A DNA stretch of 64,000 bases from Manis javanica (Eukaryota; Chordata; Mammalia; Pholidota; Manidae), in NCBI RefSeq assembly GCF_040802235.1, contig NC_133169.1:39873034-39937033 (forward strand). The letters run 5' to 3'. The position numbers were made by a program, and so were the translations under genes. The notes beneath the pieces are model-generated. The model searched no databases. It had not been told where the DNA came from and saw nothing but the letters and a program-made list of their open reading frames with translations. This document shows, piece by piece, positions 1-10,712 of this stretch (positions are counted from its first letter, which is position 1; each line of letters starts with the position of its first letter).

Positions 1-472
1 GACACGTGTGTAAACTCAGAAATGAACAGACAGCTTTATGGAACTAAGATTGACTTTATAAAGCCAACAAAGCCCCTTAGAAGAACTAGTGTAGTACCTT
101 GATTACAGGGTTCCCAGCAGCCTTACCAGGTGAATAAAGAAGGTCACTTTCTGGCAAGTGCAAGAACCTCAGGAATATCTTGGGAACTTCAAGAAGAGAG
201 GAATTCACTCAAATGTACAGGTACTGCAGGCACAACCTGATGGCAAGTCTGGCTTGGCTTTCTGGCCTCAAGAAGCCTTTAAAAGTCCAATCTGAAATTC
301 CTTATAAAAAGGTCCAGCAAAGCATATTTAAAAGAGCCTATGTAATCAATTGCTCTTCTTGCTGCACTTATGCAAATAATCAAGACAACTGTTAATTATT
401 TTCTTAATCTGGTTACTTCTAATAAAAATAAGGGAGATTTTAGAGAACAATATGGTTTCAATAATGCAGTCT
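1..472 (+). mobile_element. ERV internal module, copy 1
   Basis: This is non-coding, decayed retroviral internal sequence. It aligns with about 57130-57580 over some 430 bases at roughly 88% identity by eye; both copies carry the stretch around 'aactaagattgactttata' and the one around 'caattgctcttcttgctgc'. In this copy an env-like tail and an LTR follow, so it is probably part of the provirus interior just upstream of the env end. The only long open frame (180-395) starts at TTG and matches no retroviral protein I know, so I do not call it a gene. The window begins inside the element, so its 5' half is out of view. Confidence 0.6.
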
Positions 473-497
473 TATCTATACTAATTCCTAATACTTG

Positions 498-701
498 TCA
501 TTGAGATGTAAACTCGATCCAGAATTCCAGTCCCCCATAATGGTCTGGCTAATGATCCTACTGGGCCCCTTAATAACAGTTTGTAGTTTACTCTTATCTG
601 CCCCTTGTGTCCTCAGGTTCCTCTGACAGCGGCTAACCCAAATGACCCAGGTTGCCACCAACCAGATGTTACTTCTCCATTATGCACCTCTTCCCACTTA
701 A
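498..701 (+). pseudogene. env transmembrane-subunit tail, degraded (class I ERV)
   Basis: Frame 498-701 encodes a hydrophobic, membrane-spanning-like stretch with the residues LLGPL, then a PC pair, then a short polar tail with HYAPL. This order matches the membrane anchor and cytoplasmic tail of gammaretrovirus-type Env proteins. One in-frame stop interrupts it (TGA at 624-626), and the frame ends at TAA 699-701. It lies between the shared internal module and an LTR, where an env end should be. In an active virus this part anchors the fusion subunit in the membrane. Here only the last fragment remains, with a stop in it. The family call rests on pattern similarity only. Confidence 0.55.
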
Positions 702-748
702 CCCCCTCCTTCAGCCTAATACCAGCCTCAAACCCCCATGATGCCCCT

Positions 749-1241
749 TGTTAGCCAGAAGTAGCCAGATGGAGTCATCGCCCATTATGACCAAAAGGCT
801 GGAATGTTAGGCTGGAGGAAGGAAAAACAAGGACTTGCAAACAGAACAGAGAGATACCATAAAAGGAGAACAGACCAGACCCCAAGGTCCGTGCCTTATA
901 TGGAAAGGGGACAGCTCTTCTTGAATTCCATCCTTCTGATGTGCCAACTAAGACCTGGATGTCAGCCTCCTCCCTCTTGGAAGGTAAAAAGTTTCTAGTT
1001 GTCTCTTATGTCACCTTTAGCCAATCACACCTCTCCATGCCTCCTAGGATAGCTTGCCCACTCCTCCCCCTCCTAATCCCTTATAAGCTCCCACCTCCCT
1101 GACCAGGTGTGACTTCCCCAGCCTGTAATACCCAGACCGCGGAACATCACCCGGGAGTTGCACTCAAATAAACTACCTGGCCCTTTGTTGCCTCTCATCA
1201 CCTGCTTATTTTGGTTGGAATTTATTAGAATTTATCTTACA
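749..1241 (+). mobile_element. LTR of a class I ERV, probable 3' LTR
   Basis: The segment starts with TGTTAGCC and ends with TTACA, giving TGT...ACA ends. It carries a TATA-like TTATAA at 1081-1086 and a polyadenylation signal AATAAA at 1167-1172, spaced as in an LTR U3-R-U5 on the plus strand. It follows the env tail. I see no clear polypurine tract just upstream, so the left boundary is less certain than the right. It does not resemble the LTR at 53465-53935. Confidence 0.55.
1081..1172 (+). promoter_or_regulatory. LTR TATA box and polyadenylation signal
   Basis: TTATAA is at 1081-1086 and AATAAA at 1167-1172. The 80-base spacing matches the core promoter and poly(A) signal of class I LTRs. 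Present activity cannot be judged. Confidence 0.5.
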
Positions 1242-2429
1242 CTTACTACATAGAAACTGGAATGTATATAGATACATTTAATATATATGTTTAAACTGTT
1301 AAATAAATTAAAAAATATAAAATATGTCAAAATAAAACTTAATGCTATTAGATAAAAGTTCACAAAACTAAATGTATCATATTGGGTAGAGTTTGGTTAC
1401 ATCGTTATTGAAAAAAAGACATAAATGTGGTTGGAATAGCCGAAGAACACAATTTATGATGAAAAATAATCAGTCTTATTAGGCATATAAAATATAGCAG
1501 ATTGCTTGGCTTGAAGCTATAGTATAGTCAGTTAAAATATTGGTGAAAAAATCAAACTGAATATAATAAAAAATTGATAGCATTTTTTCCCATCAGATAC
1601 ATTTGTCTATTTCTTAATGATACTTTTATCATTTCTGGACTTACTTTGCTAAGATTCTTTTCTAGCATAAATACACATTTGATCTTATCTGCGATGGTTC
1701 TTTACATCATTGGGATGATCATGTTTTACATATTTTAATATGAGGAGTTAAAACTATTTATTTTTTCTGGCCTTAGAGCATCCTTGCCATCATGTATATA
1801 CAACTTGGTGTTTTTGGATTATCTTCTTGTACCTTTTATTTGTTTGTATGTATTTCATAACCGACGTGCAAACACATGCATACTCGCACCTAGAATTTTA
1901 TTCTCTGTCAGACGTTAAACTGTTTGTTATATGAAATAAATGAGTCAGTCTTTACTGATGGTGAGTCACCAGAGGCCATTGTTCTAACACCTCTGAAATG
2001 CATTAAATTATAAGTATTTGGATAGTCAAATGACATACATATTTTAATACCCAAATTTTTCATTTATCATACTCTGTGGCTAATGTATGACCCAATGCAT
2101 AAATCAATATTTTTGGTGAATTTGGATGATTTTTAACTACCATTTACATGGCATCCAATAGGTAAAAATTAAATTAATTAATTAATGTAATTTACAGGAA
2201 AGTATTTTATGAATTTGGATTTGCTTCATAATATTTATCAATATATAATACATATAACCAACAAATCACAAATTAGTATATATGGGATCAAGTCTCAGCT
2301 TTTAAGAAAAGCATAGTTTCAGATGTCTGGGTATCCCATTGTTTTCCAGGCTGTTCCTCTGAAATTTCTATTTATTCCTTTCTGTTTTTTATACTTTCAA
2401 TAATTTATTTTTCATAAAAACATATTTCT
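1242..2429. other. AT-rich intergenic DNA
   Basis: I see no gene, RNA or recognisable repeat here. Short AT runs such as the 'attaattaatta' stretch near 2171 are the only structure. Confidence 0.6.
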
Positions 2430-2770
2430 GCATGCACATGCAGTATATGTTAGCTCAGATTGCCATAACAGAATGCCATAGGCTGAGTGACTTAAGAAAC
2501 AGTTCAAACTGTTTGTTCCAACAGTTCTGGAGGCCAGGAAGCCCAGAGTCAGGTGCTTAAATAGTGAGGTCCTGGTGAGAGACTCACACTGTCTTGTAGA
2601 CACCTGCCTTTTTGCTGTGCCCTAACATGGCAGAGAGTGAGAGAGAGCACCTCTTGGTGCCTCTTCCTATAAGGTTTCATCTTATGGGATCATAGATACA
2701 CACTTATGACCTCATGTAACAGTAACTGCTTCTAGAAAGACCCTATATCCAAGTACACCTGCTCTAATCA
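2430..2770. repeat. ancient interspersed mammalian repeat, family not named
   Basis: The stretch follows a pattern known from many mammalian genomes: 'gccataacagaatgccataggctgagtgacttaagaaacag', then 'cagttctggaggcc', then 'tgctgtgccctaacatggcagagag', then a late 'cttatgacctcatgtaa'. It is clearly an old dispersed repeat. I cannot assign the family from memory with certainty. Confidence 0.6.
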
Positions 2771-3029
2771 GGCATTGTTTTATTCTGATACATTTTACAT
2801 ACTTGTTGTTTTCTCCGGGTGCTGATTACCTTTCTTTCTGCTGGGTGAATACATGCATTCCTTTTATATCTCTCATATCTCCAACCTTTTTACTTTTCAT
2901 TTCCCTTGGAATGCATTTCATTCCTTCCTTGAATCTCAGCAGTTTCCTGTTCTGATATAAAGTGTTTTCTTTGTATTTAAGTAATGGCTTTCCTATATTT
3001 CCTTTCCACTGAGTTTCTAATTGCTTTTA
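2771..3029. other. intergenic
   Basis: Pyrimidine-rich AT sequence. I see nothing further in it. Confidence 0.5.
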
Positions 3030-4318
3030 TTTTTTATTTTTTTAATTTATTTTTTATTTTGATATCAATTAATGTACAATTACATGAGCAATATTATGGT
3101 TACTAGACTCTACCCATTATCAAGTCCCCACCCCATACCCCATTACAGTCACTGTCCATCAGCATAGTAAGATGCTATAGAGTCACTGCTTATCTTCTCT
3201 GTGTTTCACAGCCCTACCCATGCACCACCCCTACATTATGTGTGCTAATCATAATACCCTTTTTTCCCCTTTATTCCTCCCTTCCCACCTATCTGCCCCA
3301 GTCCCTTTCCCTTTGGTAACTGGTAGTCCATTCTTGGGTTCTGTGAGTCTGTTGCCGTTTTGTTCCTTCTTTTTTTTTTTTTTTTTTGTTCTTATACTCC
3401 ACAGATGAGTGAAATCATTTGGCACTTGTCTTTCTCTGCCTGGCTTATTTCACTGAGCATAATACCCTCTAGCTCCATCCATGTTGTTGCAAATGGTAGG
3501 ACTTGTTTTCTTCTTATGGCTGAATCATATTCCATTGTATATATGTACCCCATGTTCTTTATCCATTCATCTGCTGATGGACACTTAGCTTGCTTCCATT
3601 TCTTGGCTATTGTGAATGGTGCTGGAATAAACATAGGGGTGCATATATATTTTTCAAACTGGGCTGCTGCATTCTTAGGATAAATTCCTAGGAGTGGAAT
3701 TCCTGGGTCAAATTGTAATTCTATTTTGAGATTTTTGAGGAACCTCCATACTGCTTTCCACAATGGTTGAACTAATTTACATTCCCATCAGCAGTGTAAG
3801 AGGGTTCCCCTTTCTCAAAATCCTCACCAACATTTGTTGTTTGTCTTTTGGATGTTGGCCATCCTAACTGGTGGGAGGTGATATTTCATTTTGGTTTTAA
3901 TTTGCATTTCTATGATTAGCGATGATGAGCATCCTTTCGTTTGCCTGTTGGCCATCTGAATTTCTTCATTGGAGAACTGTCTGTTCAGATCCTCAGCCCA
4001 ATTATTAATTGGATTATTTGCTTTTCTTTGTTGAGGTGCATGAGCTCTTTATATATTTTCTATGTCAACTGTTTATCAGATATGTCACTTATGAATGAAT
4101 ATATTCTCCCATACTGTAGGATACCTTTTTGTTCTATTGATGCTGTCCTTTGCTGTACAGATGCTTTTCAGCTTGATATAGTCCCATTTGTTCATTTTTG
4201 CTTTTGTTTCCCTTGTCTGGGAAGATATGTTCATGAAGAAGTCGCTCATGTTTATGTCCAAGAGGTTTTTGCCTATGCTTTTTTCTAAGAATTTTATGGT
4301 TTCATGACTTATATTCAG
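3030..4318 (-). mobile_element. LINE-1, 5'-truncated, minus strand (L1-A1)
   Basis: The element reads from 4318 down to 3030. Its poly(A) tail appears as the T-rich run at 3028-3060. The 3' UTR (3030-3391) is nearly the same as the one at 4320-4669. The ORF2 3' end lies at 3392-4318. The element stops abruptly at 4318, where the tail of the next L1 begins, as expected for 5' truncation during target-primed reverse transcription. It contains a run of T at 3370-3387. Confidence 0.9.
3392..4318 (-). pseudogene. L1 ORF2 C-terminal fragment
   Basis: On the minus strand, 3763-3392 encodes an uninterrupted C-terminal end of L1 ORF2p, with the conserved blocks DPGIPLLGIYPKN, CPSADEWIK, YTMEYDSAI and GIMLSEISQAEKDK, ending at SLICGV and a stop. 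Further upstream the frame is broken. The endonuclease and reverse transcriptase domains are absent because the element is truncated. This part is the cysteine-rich C-terminal region of the retrotransposon enzyme. It cannot work alone. Confidence 0.85.
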
Positions 4319-4669
4319 GTTTTTTTAAAAATTTTATTTTGGTATCATCAATCTACAATTACATGAAGGACATTATGTTTACTAGGCTCCCCCCTTCACC
4401 AAGTCCCCCCCACACACCCCTTCACAGTCACTGTCCAACAACATATTAAGATGCTGTAAAATCGCTACTTCTCTTCTCTGTGTTGCACAGCCCTCCCTGT
4501 GCCCCCCCCCCACTATACATGTTAATCGTAATGCCCCCTTTCATTTTTTCTGCCCTTATCCCTCCCTTCCAACCCATCCTCCCCAGTCCCTTTCCCTTTG
4601 GTAACTGTTAGTCCATTCTTGGGTTCTCTGCTTCTGCTGCTGTTTTGTTCCTTCAGTTTTCTTTTGTTC

Positions 4670-7600
4670 TTATACTTCACATATGAGTGAAATCATTTGG
4701 TACTTGTCTTTCTCCACCTGGCTTATTTCACTGAGCATAATACCCTCTAGCTCCATCCATGTTGTTGTGAATGGTAGGATCTGTTTTTTTTTCTTATGGC
4801 TGAATGGTATTCCATTGTGTATATGTACCACTTCTTCTTTATCCATTCATCTACTGATGGACATTTAGGTTGCTTCCATATCTTGGCTATTGTAAATAGT
4901 GCTGCGATAAACATAGCGGTGCATCTGTCTTTATCAAACTGGAGTGCTGCATTCTTGGGGTAAATTCCTAGAAGTGGAATTCCTGGGTCAAATGGTATTT
5001 CTATTTTGAGCATTTTGAGGAACCTCCATAACGCTTTCCACAATGGTTGAACTAATTTACATTCCCACCAGCAGTGTAGGAGGGTTCCCCTTTCTCCACA
5101 ACCTCACCAACATTTGTTATTGTTTGTCTTTTGGATGGTAGTCATCCTTACTGGTGTGAGATGATATCTCATTGTGGTTTTAATTTGCATTTCTCTGATG
5201 ACAAGCAATGTGGAGCATCTTTTCATGTGTCTGTTGGTGATCTGAATTTCTTCTTTAGAGAATTGTCTATTCAGCTCCTCTGCCCATTTTTTAATTGGAT
5301 TATTTGTTTTTTGTTTGTTGAGGTGTGTGAGCTCTTTATATATTTTGGATATCAACCTTTTATTGGATCTGTCATTTATGAATATATTCTCCCATACTGT
5401 AGGATACCTTTTTGTTCTATTGATGGTGTCCTTTGCTGAACAGAAGCTTTTCAGTTGATATACTCCCAGTTGTTCATTTTGCTTTTGTTTCCCTTGTCCG
5501 GGGAGATATATTCAAGAAGAGGTCACTCATGTTTATGTCTAAGATATTTTTGCCTATTTTTTTTCTAAGAGTTTTATGGTTTCATGACTTACATTCAAGT
5601 CTTTGGTCCATTTCAAATTTACATTTGTGTATGGGGTTAGACAGTGATCCAGTTTCATTGTCTTTCATGTAGCTGTCTAGTTTTGCCAGCACCATCTGTT
5701 GAACAGACTGCCATTTCCCCATTGCATGTCCATGGCTCCTTTATCAAATATTAGTTGACCATATATGTTTGGGTTAATGTCTGGAGTCTCTATTCTATTC
5801 CAGTGGTCTGCGGCTCTTTTCTTGTGCCAGTACCAAATTGTCTTGATTACTGTGGCTTTGTAGTAGAGCTTGAAGTTGGGGAGTGAGATTTCGTCCACTT
5901 TATTCTTCCTTCTCAGGATTGCTTTGGCTATTCAAGGTTTTTAACTGTTCCATATGAAGTTTTGAACTATTTTTTCCGTTCATTGAAGAATGCTGTTGGT
6001 ATTTTTATAGGGATTGCATTTAATCTGTAGATTGCTTTAGGCAGGATGGCCATATTGACAATATTAATTCTTCCTAGCCAAGAGCATGGGATGAGTTTAC
6101 ATTTGTTTGTGTCTTCTTTAATTTGGCTTAAGAGAGTCTTGCAGTTTTCAGGGTATAGGTCTTTCACTTCTTTGATTAGGTTTATTCCTAGGTATTTTAT
6201 TATTTTTGATGCAATGCTGAATGGAATTGTTTTCCTGACTTCTCTTTCTGCTAGTTCATCATTAGTGTATAGGAATTCAACAGATTTCTCTGTATTAATT
6301 TTGTATCTGGCAATTTTGCTGAATTCAGATATTAGTTCTACTAGTTTTAGAGTGGAGTCTTTAGGGTTTTTTATGTACAATATCATGTCATCTGCAAATA
6401 GTGACAGTTTGACTTCTTCCTTACTAATCTGGATGCCTTGTATTTCTTTGTTTTGTATGATTGCTGAAGCTAGGACCTCTAGTACTATGTTGAATAAGAG
6501 TGGGGAGAGTAGGCATCCCTCTCTTGTTCCCAATCTTAAGTGAGAAAAGTTTTCAGCTTCTCGCTGTTCAGTGTGATGTTGTCTGTTGGTCTGCCATATA
6601 TGGCCTTTATTATGTTAAGGTACTTGCCCTCTATATGCATTTTGTTGAGAATTTTTATCATTAATGGGTGTTCCATTTTGTCGAATGTTTTTTCAGCATT
6701 TATGGAGATGTTCATGTGGTTTTTGTCCTTTTTGTTGATGTGGTGGATGATGTTGATCGATATTCGAATGTTGTACCATCCTTGCATCCCTGAGATGAAT
6801 CCCACTTGTTCATGGTGTATGATCCTGTTGATGCATTTTTGAATTTGGTTTGCTAATATTTCATTGAGTATTTTTGCATCTATATTCATCAGGGATATTG
6901 GTCTGTAATTTTCTTTTTTTGTGGGGTCTTTGCCTGGTTTTGGTATTAGAGTGATGCTGGCTTCATAGAATGAATTTGGAAGTATTCCCTCCTCTTCTAG
7001 TTTTAGAAAACTTTAAAGAGAATGGGTATTATGTCTTCTCTATATGTCTGATAAAATTCAGTGGTGAATCTATCTGTTCTTGGGGTGTTCTTCTTGGGTA
7101 GTTTTTTGATTACCAATTCAATTTCGTTGCTGGTAATTCATCTGTTTAGACTTTCTGTTTCTTCCTTGTTCAATCTTGGAAGGTTGTATTTTTCTAGGAA
7201 GTTGTCCATTTCTTCTAGGCTTTCCAGCTTGTTAGCATATAGATTTTCATAGTATTCTCTAATAAGTCTTTGTTTTTCTGTGAAGTCCATTGTGATTTTT
7301 CTGTTCTCATTTCTGATTCTTTTTATGTGTGTAGATTCTCTTTTTCCTCTTAATAAGTCTGTCTAGGAGTTTATTTTCTCTTAATAAGTCTGTCTAGGAG
7401 TTTATTTCTCTTGTTAAGTCTATTTTGTTTATTTTCTCAAAGTACCTGCTCTTGGTTTCATTGATTTTTCCTATTGTTTTTTTCTTCTCAATTTTATTTA
7501 TTTCTTCTCTGATCTTTATTACGTCCCTCCTTTTGCTGACTTTGGGCTTTATTTCAATCTTCTTTTTCTAGTTTCAATAATTGTGACTTTAGCCTATTCA

Positions 7601-8534
7601 TTTGGGATTGTTCTTCCTTCTTTAAATAGGCCTGGATTGCTACATACTTTCCTCTTAGAACTGCCTTCACTGTGTCCTACAGAAGTTGGGGCTTTGTGCT
7701 GTTATTGTCATTTGTTTCCATATATTGCTTGATTTCTGTTTTTAGTTGATCATTGATCCATCGACTCTTTAGGAGCATGTTGTGAAGCCTCCATGTTTTT
7801 GTGAGCCATTTTGTGTTCTTTGTACAATTTATTTATAGTTTTATCCCTTTGTGGTCTGTGAAGTTGGTTGGTAGAATTTCAGTCTTTTTAAATTTACTGA
7901 GCCTCTTTTCATGGCCTAGTATGTGGTCTATTCTGGAAAATTCCATGTGTACTTGAGAAGAATGTGTATCCTGCTGCTTTTGGTGTAGAGTTCTGTAGAT
8001 GTCTGTTAGGTCCATCTCTTCTAGTATGTTGTTCAGTGCCTCTGTGTCCTTACTTATTTTCTGTTTGGTTGATATGTCCTTTGGAGTGAGTGGTGTGTTG
8101 AAGTCTCCTAAAATGGATGCATTGCATTCTGTTTTTCCCTTTAATTCTGTTAGCATTTGTTTCACATATGTATGTGCTCCTGTGTTGGGCACATATATAT
8201 TTATAATGGTGATATCCTCTTGTTGGATTGTCCCCTTTATCATTATGTAATGTCCTTCTTTATCTCTTGCTACTTTCTTTGTTTTGAAGTCTATTTTATC
8301 TGATACAAGTACTGCAAAACCTGCTTTTTCCTACCTATTGTTTTCATGGTATATCTTTTTCTATCCATTCACTTTTAGTCTGTGTATGTCTTTGTGTTTG
8401 AGGTGAGTCTCTTGTAAGCAGCATATATATATGTCTTCCTTTTTTATCCATTTTGTTACTCTGTGTCTTTTGATTGGTGCATTCAGGCTACTTACTTTTA
8501 TGGTGATTATTGATAGATGTGTACTTATTGCCAT
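4670..8534 (-). pseudogene. L1 ORF2 (endonuclease/reverse transcriptase), decayed
   Basis: The start ATG at 8534 begins MAISTHLSIIT, followed by the APIKRHRV and CCLQETHLK motifs of the apurinic-type endonuclease (8534-7833). The reverse transcriptase follows: the palm block with DPDG-like context is broken, but the catalytic FADD box is visible as [11 protein letters not shown] in the 6533-5967 frame. The C-terminal blocks (DPGIPLLGIYPKN at 5043-4747) are also recognisable. The reading frame changes many times, for example between 7833 and 6889 and at 6536 and 5967, and ends at 4670. The normal product of about 1270 residues nicks DNA and copies L1 RNA. This copy cannot make it. Confidence 0.88.
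7347..7408. repeat. 31-bp tandem duplication inside L1-A2
   Basis: The unit 'cttaataagtctgtctagga' plus 'gtttattt(t)ctc' occurs twice in a row, differing only by one T. It falls in the ORF2 remnant and adds a frameshift. It is a local replication slip. Confidence 0.8.
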
Positions 8535-8849
8535 TGCAGGCTTTGGATTCATGGTTAGCAAAGGTTCAAGGGTAGCTTCTGTACTATCTAACCATCTAAC
8601 TTTAAGTCACTTATTACTTTATTATTAACACAGTCTGATGATTCTTAATTTCTATCCCTTCTTAATCTTCCTCCTCCACTGTTTATATGTTATTTGTTTA
8701 TTCTGTACTCTTTTGTGTTTACTTTGACTGCTTTTGTGTATAGTTTATTTTATTTTTTGCCTTTAGTTAGCATTTGGTATGTCTGCTTTCTTTGGTGTGA
8801 TTTTATTTTCTCTGGAGACATTATTTGGCCTTAGGTGTACTTCCATCTA

Positions 8850-9691
8850 CAGAAGTCCCTTAAAATAACCTGTAGAGGTGTTTTGTGGGAGGCAAATTCC
8901 CTCAACTTTTGCTTATCTGAAAATTGTTTAATCCCTCCTTCAAATTTAAATGATAGTCTTTCTGGATATAGTATGCTTGGTTTAAGGCCCTCCTGCTTCA
9001 TTGCATTAAATATATCATGTCATTCTCTTCTGGCCTGCAAGATTTCTGTTGAGAAGTCTGATGATAGCCTGATGGGTTTTCCTTTGTAGGTGATCTTTTT
9101 TCTCTCTGGTTGCCTGTAATACTGTGTACTTGTCTTTGGTCTTTGCCATTTTAATTATTATATGTATTGGTGTTGTCCTCCTTGGGTCCCTTTTGTTGGG
9201 AGATCTGTGGACTTCCATGTTCTGAGAGACTATTTCCTTCCCCAGTTTGGGGAAGTTTACAGCAATTATTTCTCCGAAGACATTTTCTATCTCTTTTTCT
9301 CTCTTCTTCTTCTTCTGGTACCCCTATAAGGCAAATATTGTTCCTTTTGGATTGGTCATACAGTTCTCTTATATTCTTTCATTCCTAGAGATCCTTTTAT
9401 CTCTCTCTATGTCAGCTTCTCTGTATTCCTGTTCTCTTATTTCTATTCCTTTAACAGTCTCTTGAACCTCATCCAGTCTTCTCTTAAGTCCTTCTATTGT
9501 TTCATTTCTGTTATCACCCTTCAGACTTCATCCCTTAGCTCTTGCATATTTTTCTGCAGGTCCACCAGCATGGATATGACTTTTATTTTGTATTCTTTTT
9601 CAGGAAAATTGGTTATATCTATGTTGTCCATCCCTTTCTCTGGGGTTGTTTGAGTGATTTTTGACTGGACCAGGTTATCCTGCCTTGTCAT
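8850..9691 (-). pseudogene. L1 ORF1 (RNA-binding protein), decayed
   Basis: The minus-strand ATG at 9691 starts MTRQDNLVQSKI, equivalent to the start of ORF1 in the L1 at 32636. The N-terminal frame runs to a stop near 9521. The C-terminal RNA-binding part is seen at 9218-9015, with HRSPNKRDPRRTTP and a MAKTKDK block. Its end, near 8850, reads FKGLL then stop. The normal product is a trimeric coiled-coil RNA chaperone of about 330 residues. Frame changes between the blocks disable it. Confidence 0.8.
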
Positions 9692-10712
9692 TGTGATAGA
9701 AGTCAACACCAGTAGGTGGCACATGTGTAAGCTGGTAGAACAAAGTCCCTTCCTGCTTGCTGGCTGCCTTGCCCTTCTCACTGCCTGTGCCTGTTACCTC
9801 CCACAGGGAGCAGTCTCTGGGTAAATTCCCTGTGCTGCCATGGTGGCGCAGCCCTGGGGATAGCCTAGGGCACTGTGGAGGGTTGCAGATGCACCAGGTG
9901 TGCTCTCCTGCAAGAATGGCACCCCTTCGTGCATTCCATACCTTGCACCAGCTTCCTCTGCCTGTGCCAGGCAGCTGCATACTGGCAGCCACCTCTGGGT
10001 CTGTCCCTGTTAGTTGCATGCTGGGAGAAGACTTTGTGTGGTTGCTGTGAGTGGGACTGCTCCCCAGCTGGTCCACAGCAATGGCAGGTCAGCCAGTTTG
10101 TTTGCAGCGCTGGCAGGTGGTAATAAACTGCAGGCTTCTTATTCCTGTGAGGGGCTTTGGAACTGTGTTGCCATGCAGGGGGTTAGGGTGCCTGAAGTTC
10201 CTCAAGATTCACAGGCTGTTGGTCTGAGTGTGCTGGGATGATTTTGTTCACCTGTTAAGCCCTTGTCCCTTTAACACTTTTAAAGCACCGGCTTTTCTTT
10301 TGTCCCAGGGGAGCCTGCTGTGGGGACCCACCCACAGTCTCCATGTCAGATTTTATTTTTCTGTTTCTCTAATATCCAGTGCACCACGCAATGTGTGTCT
10401 GTGCTCCCAGTGCAGATTACTAGGGCTGGTTATTTAGCAGTACTGTGTTTCCACTCCCTCCCAACTATGATTCTTTTCCTCTCACCACTGATCTGGGGTG
10501 AGGGGAGTGCTTTGGTCCTTCTGGGTCATGGCTTTGTATCTTACCATTTTTATGAGATGCTGAGTTCTCCCAGATGTAAATGTAGCCTGGCTGTTGTACT
10601 GGATCTTCTTGTCTCTCTTTTAGGTATAGTTGTATTTGTTGTATTTTCAAAAATAAATATGGTTTTGGGAGATTTCCACTGCCCTGCTTATGCCATGATC
10701 TTGAGCACCTCT
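9692..10712 (-). promoter_or_regulatory. L1-A2 5' UTR with internal promoter remnant
   Basis: About 1 kb of relatively GC-rich sequence precedes ORF1 on the minus strand, and the element's first bases lie near 10712. L1 5' UTRs carry an internal RNA polymerase II promoter and often an antisense promoter. Open frames here (for example 10320-10814 +) are incidental. Confidence 0.65.

Larger units (their letters stand above)
4320..10712 (-). mobile_element. LINE-1, near full length, minus strand (L1-A2)
   Basis: The poly(A) tail is seen as T-rich sequence at 4320-4340, followed by the 3' UTR (to 4669), ORF2 (8534-4670), ORF1 (9691 to about 8850) and a 5' UTR of about 1 kb (9692-10712). On the minus strand the 5' end reads 'atggcataagcagggcagtgg', typical of an L1 start. 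The length of about 6.4 kb equals a full L1. Both ORFs have stops and frameshifts, so it is dead. The 5' UTR holds a GC-rich promoter-like block at 9750-10330. Confidence 0.9.

Noticed and set aside
180-395. 71-codon frame in the first ERV module as a small protein
   Set aside because: It starts at TTG, the equivalent region near 57267-57512 has a different start and an indel, and there is no retroviral protein similarity.
3360-3683. 107-codon plus-strand frame with hydrophobic segments
   Set aside because: It is the antisense of the L1 ORF2 C-terminus.
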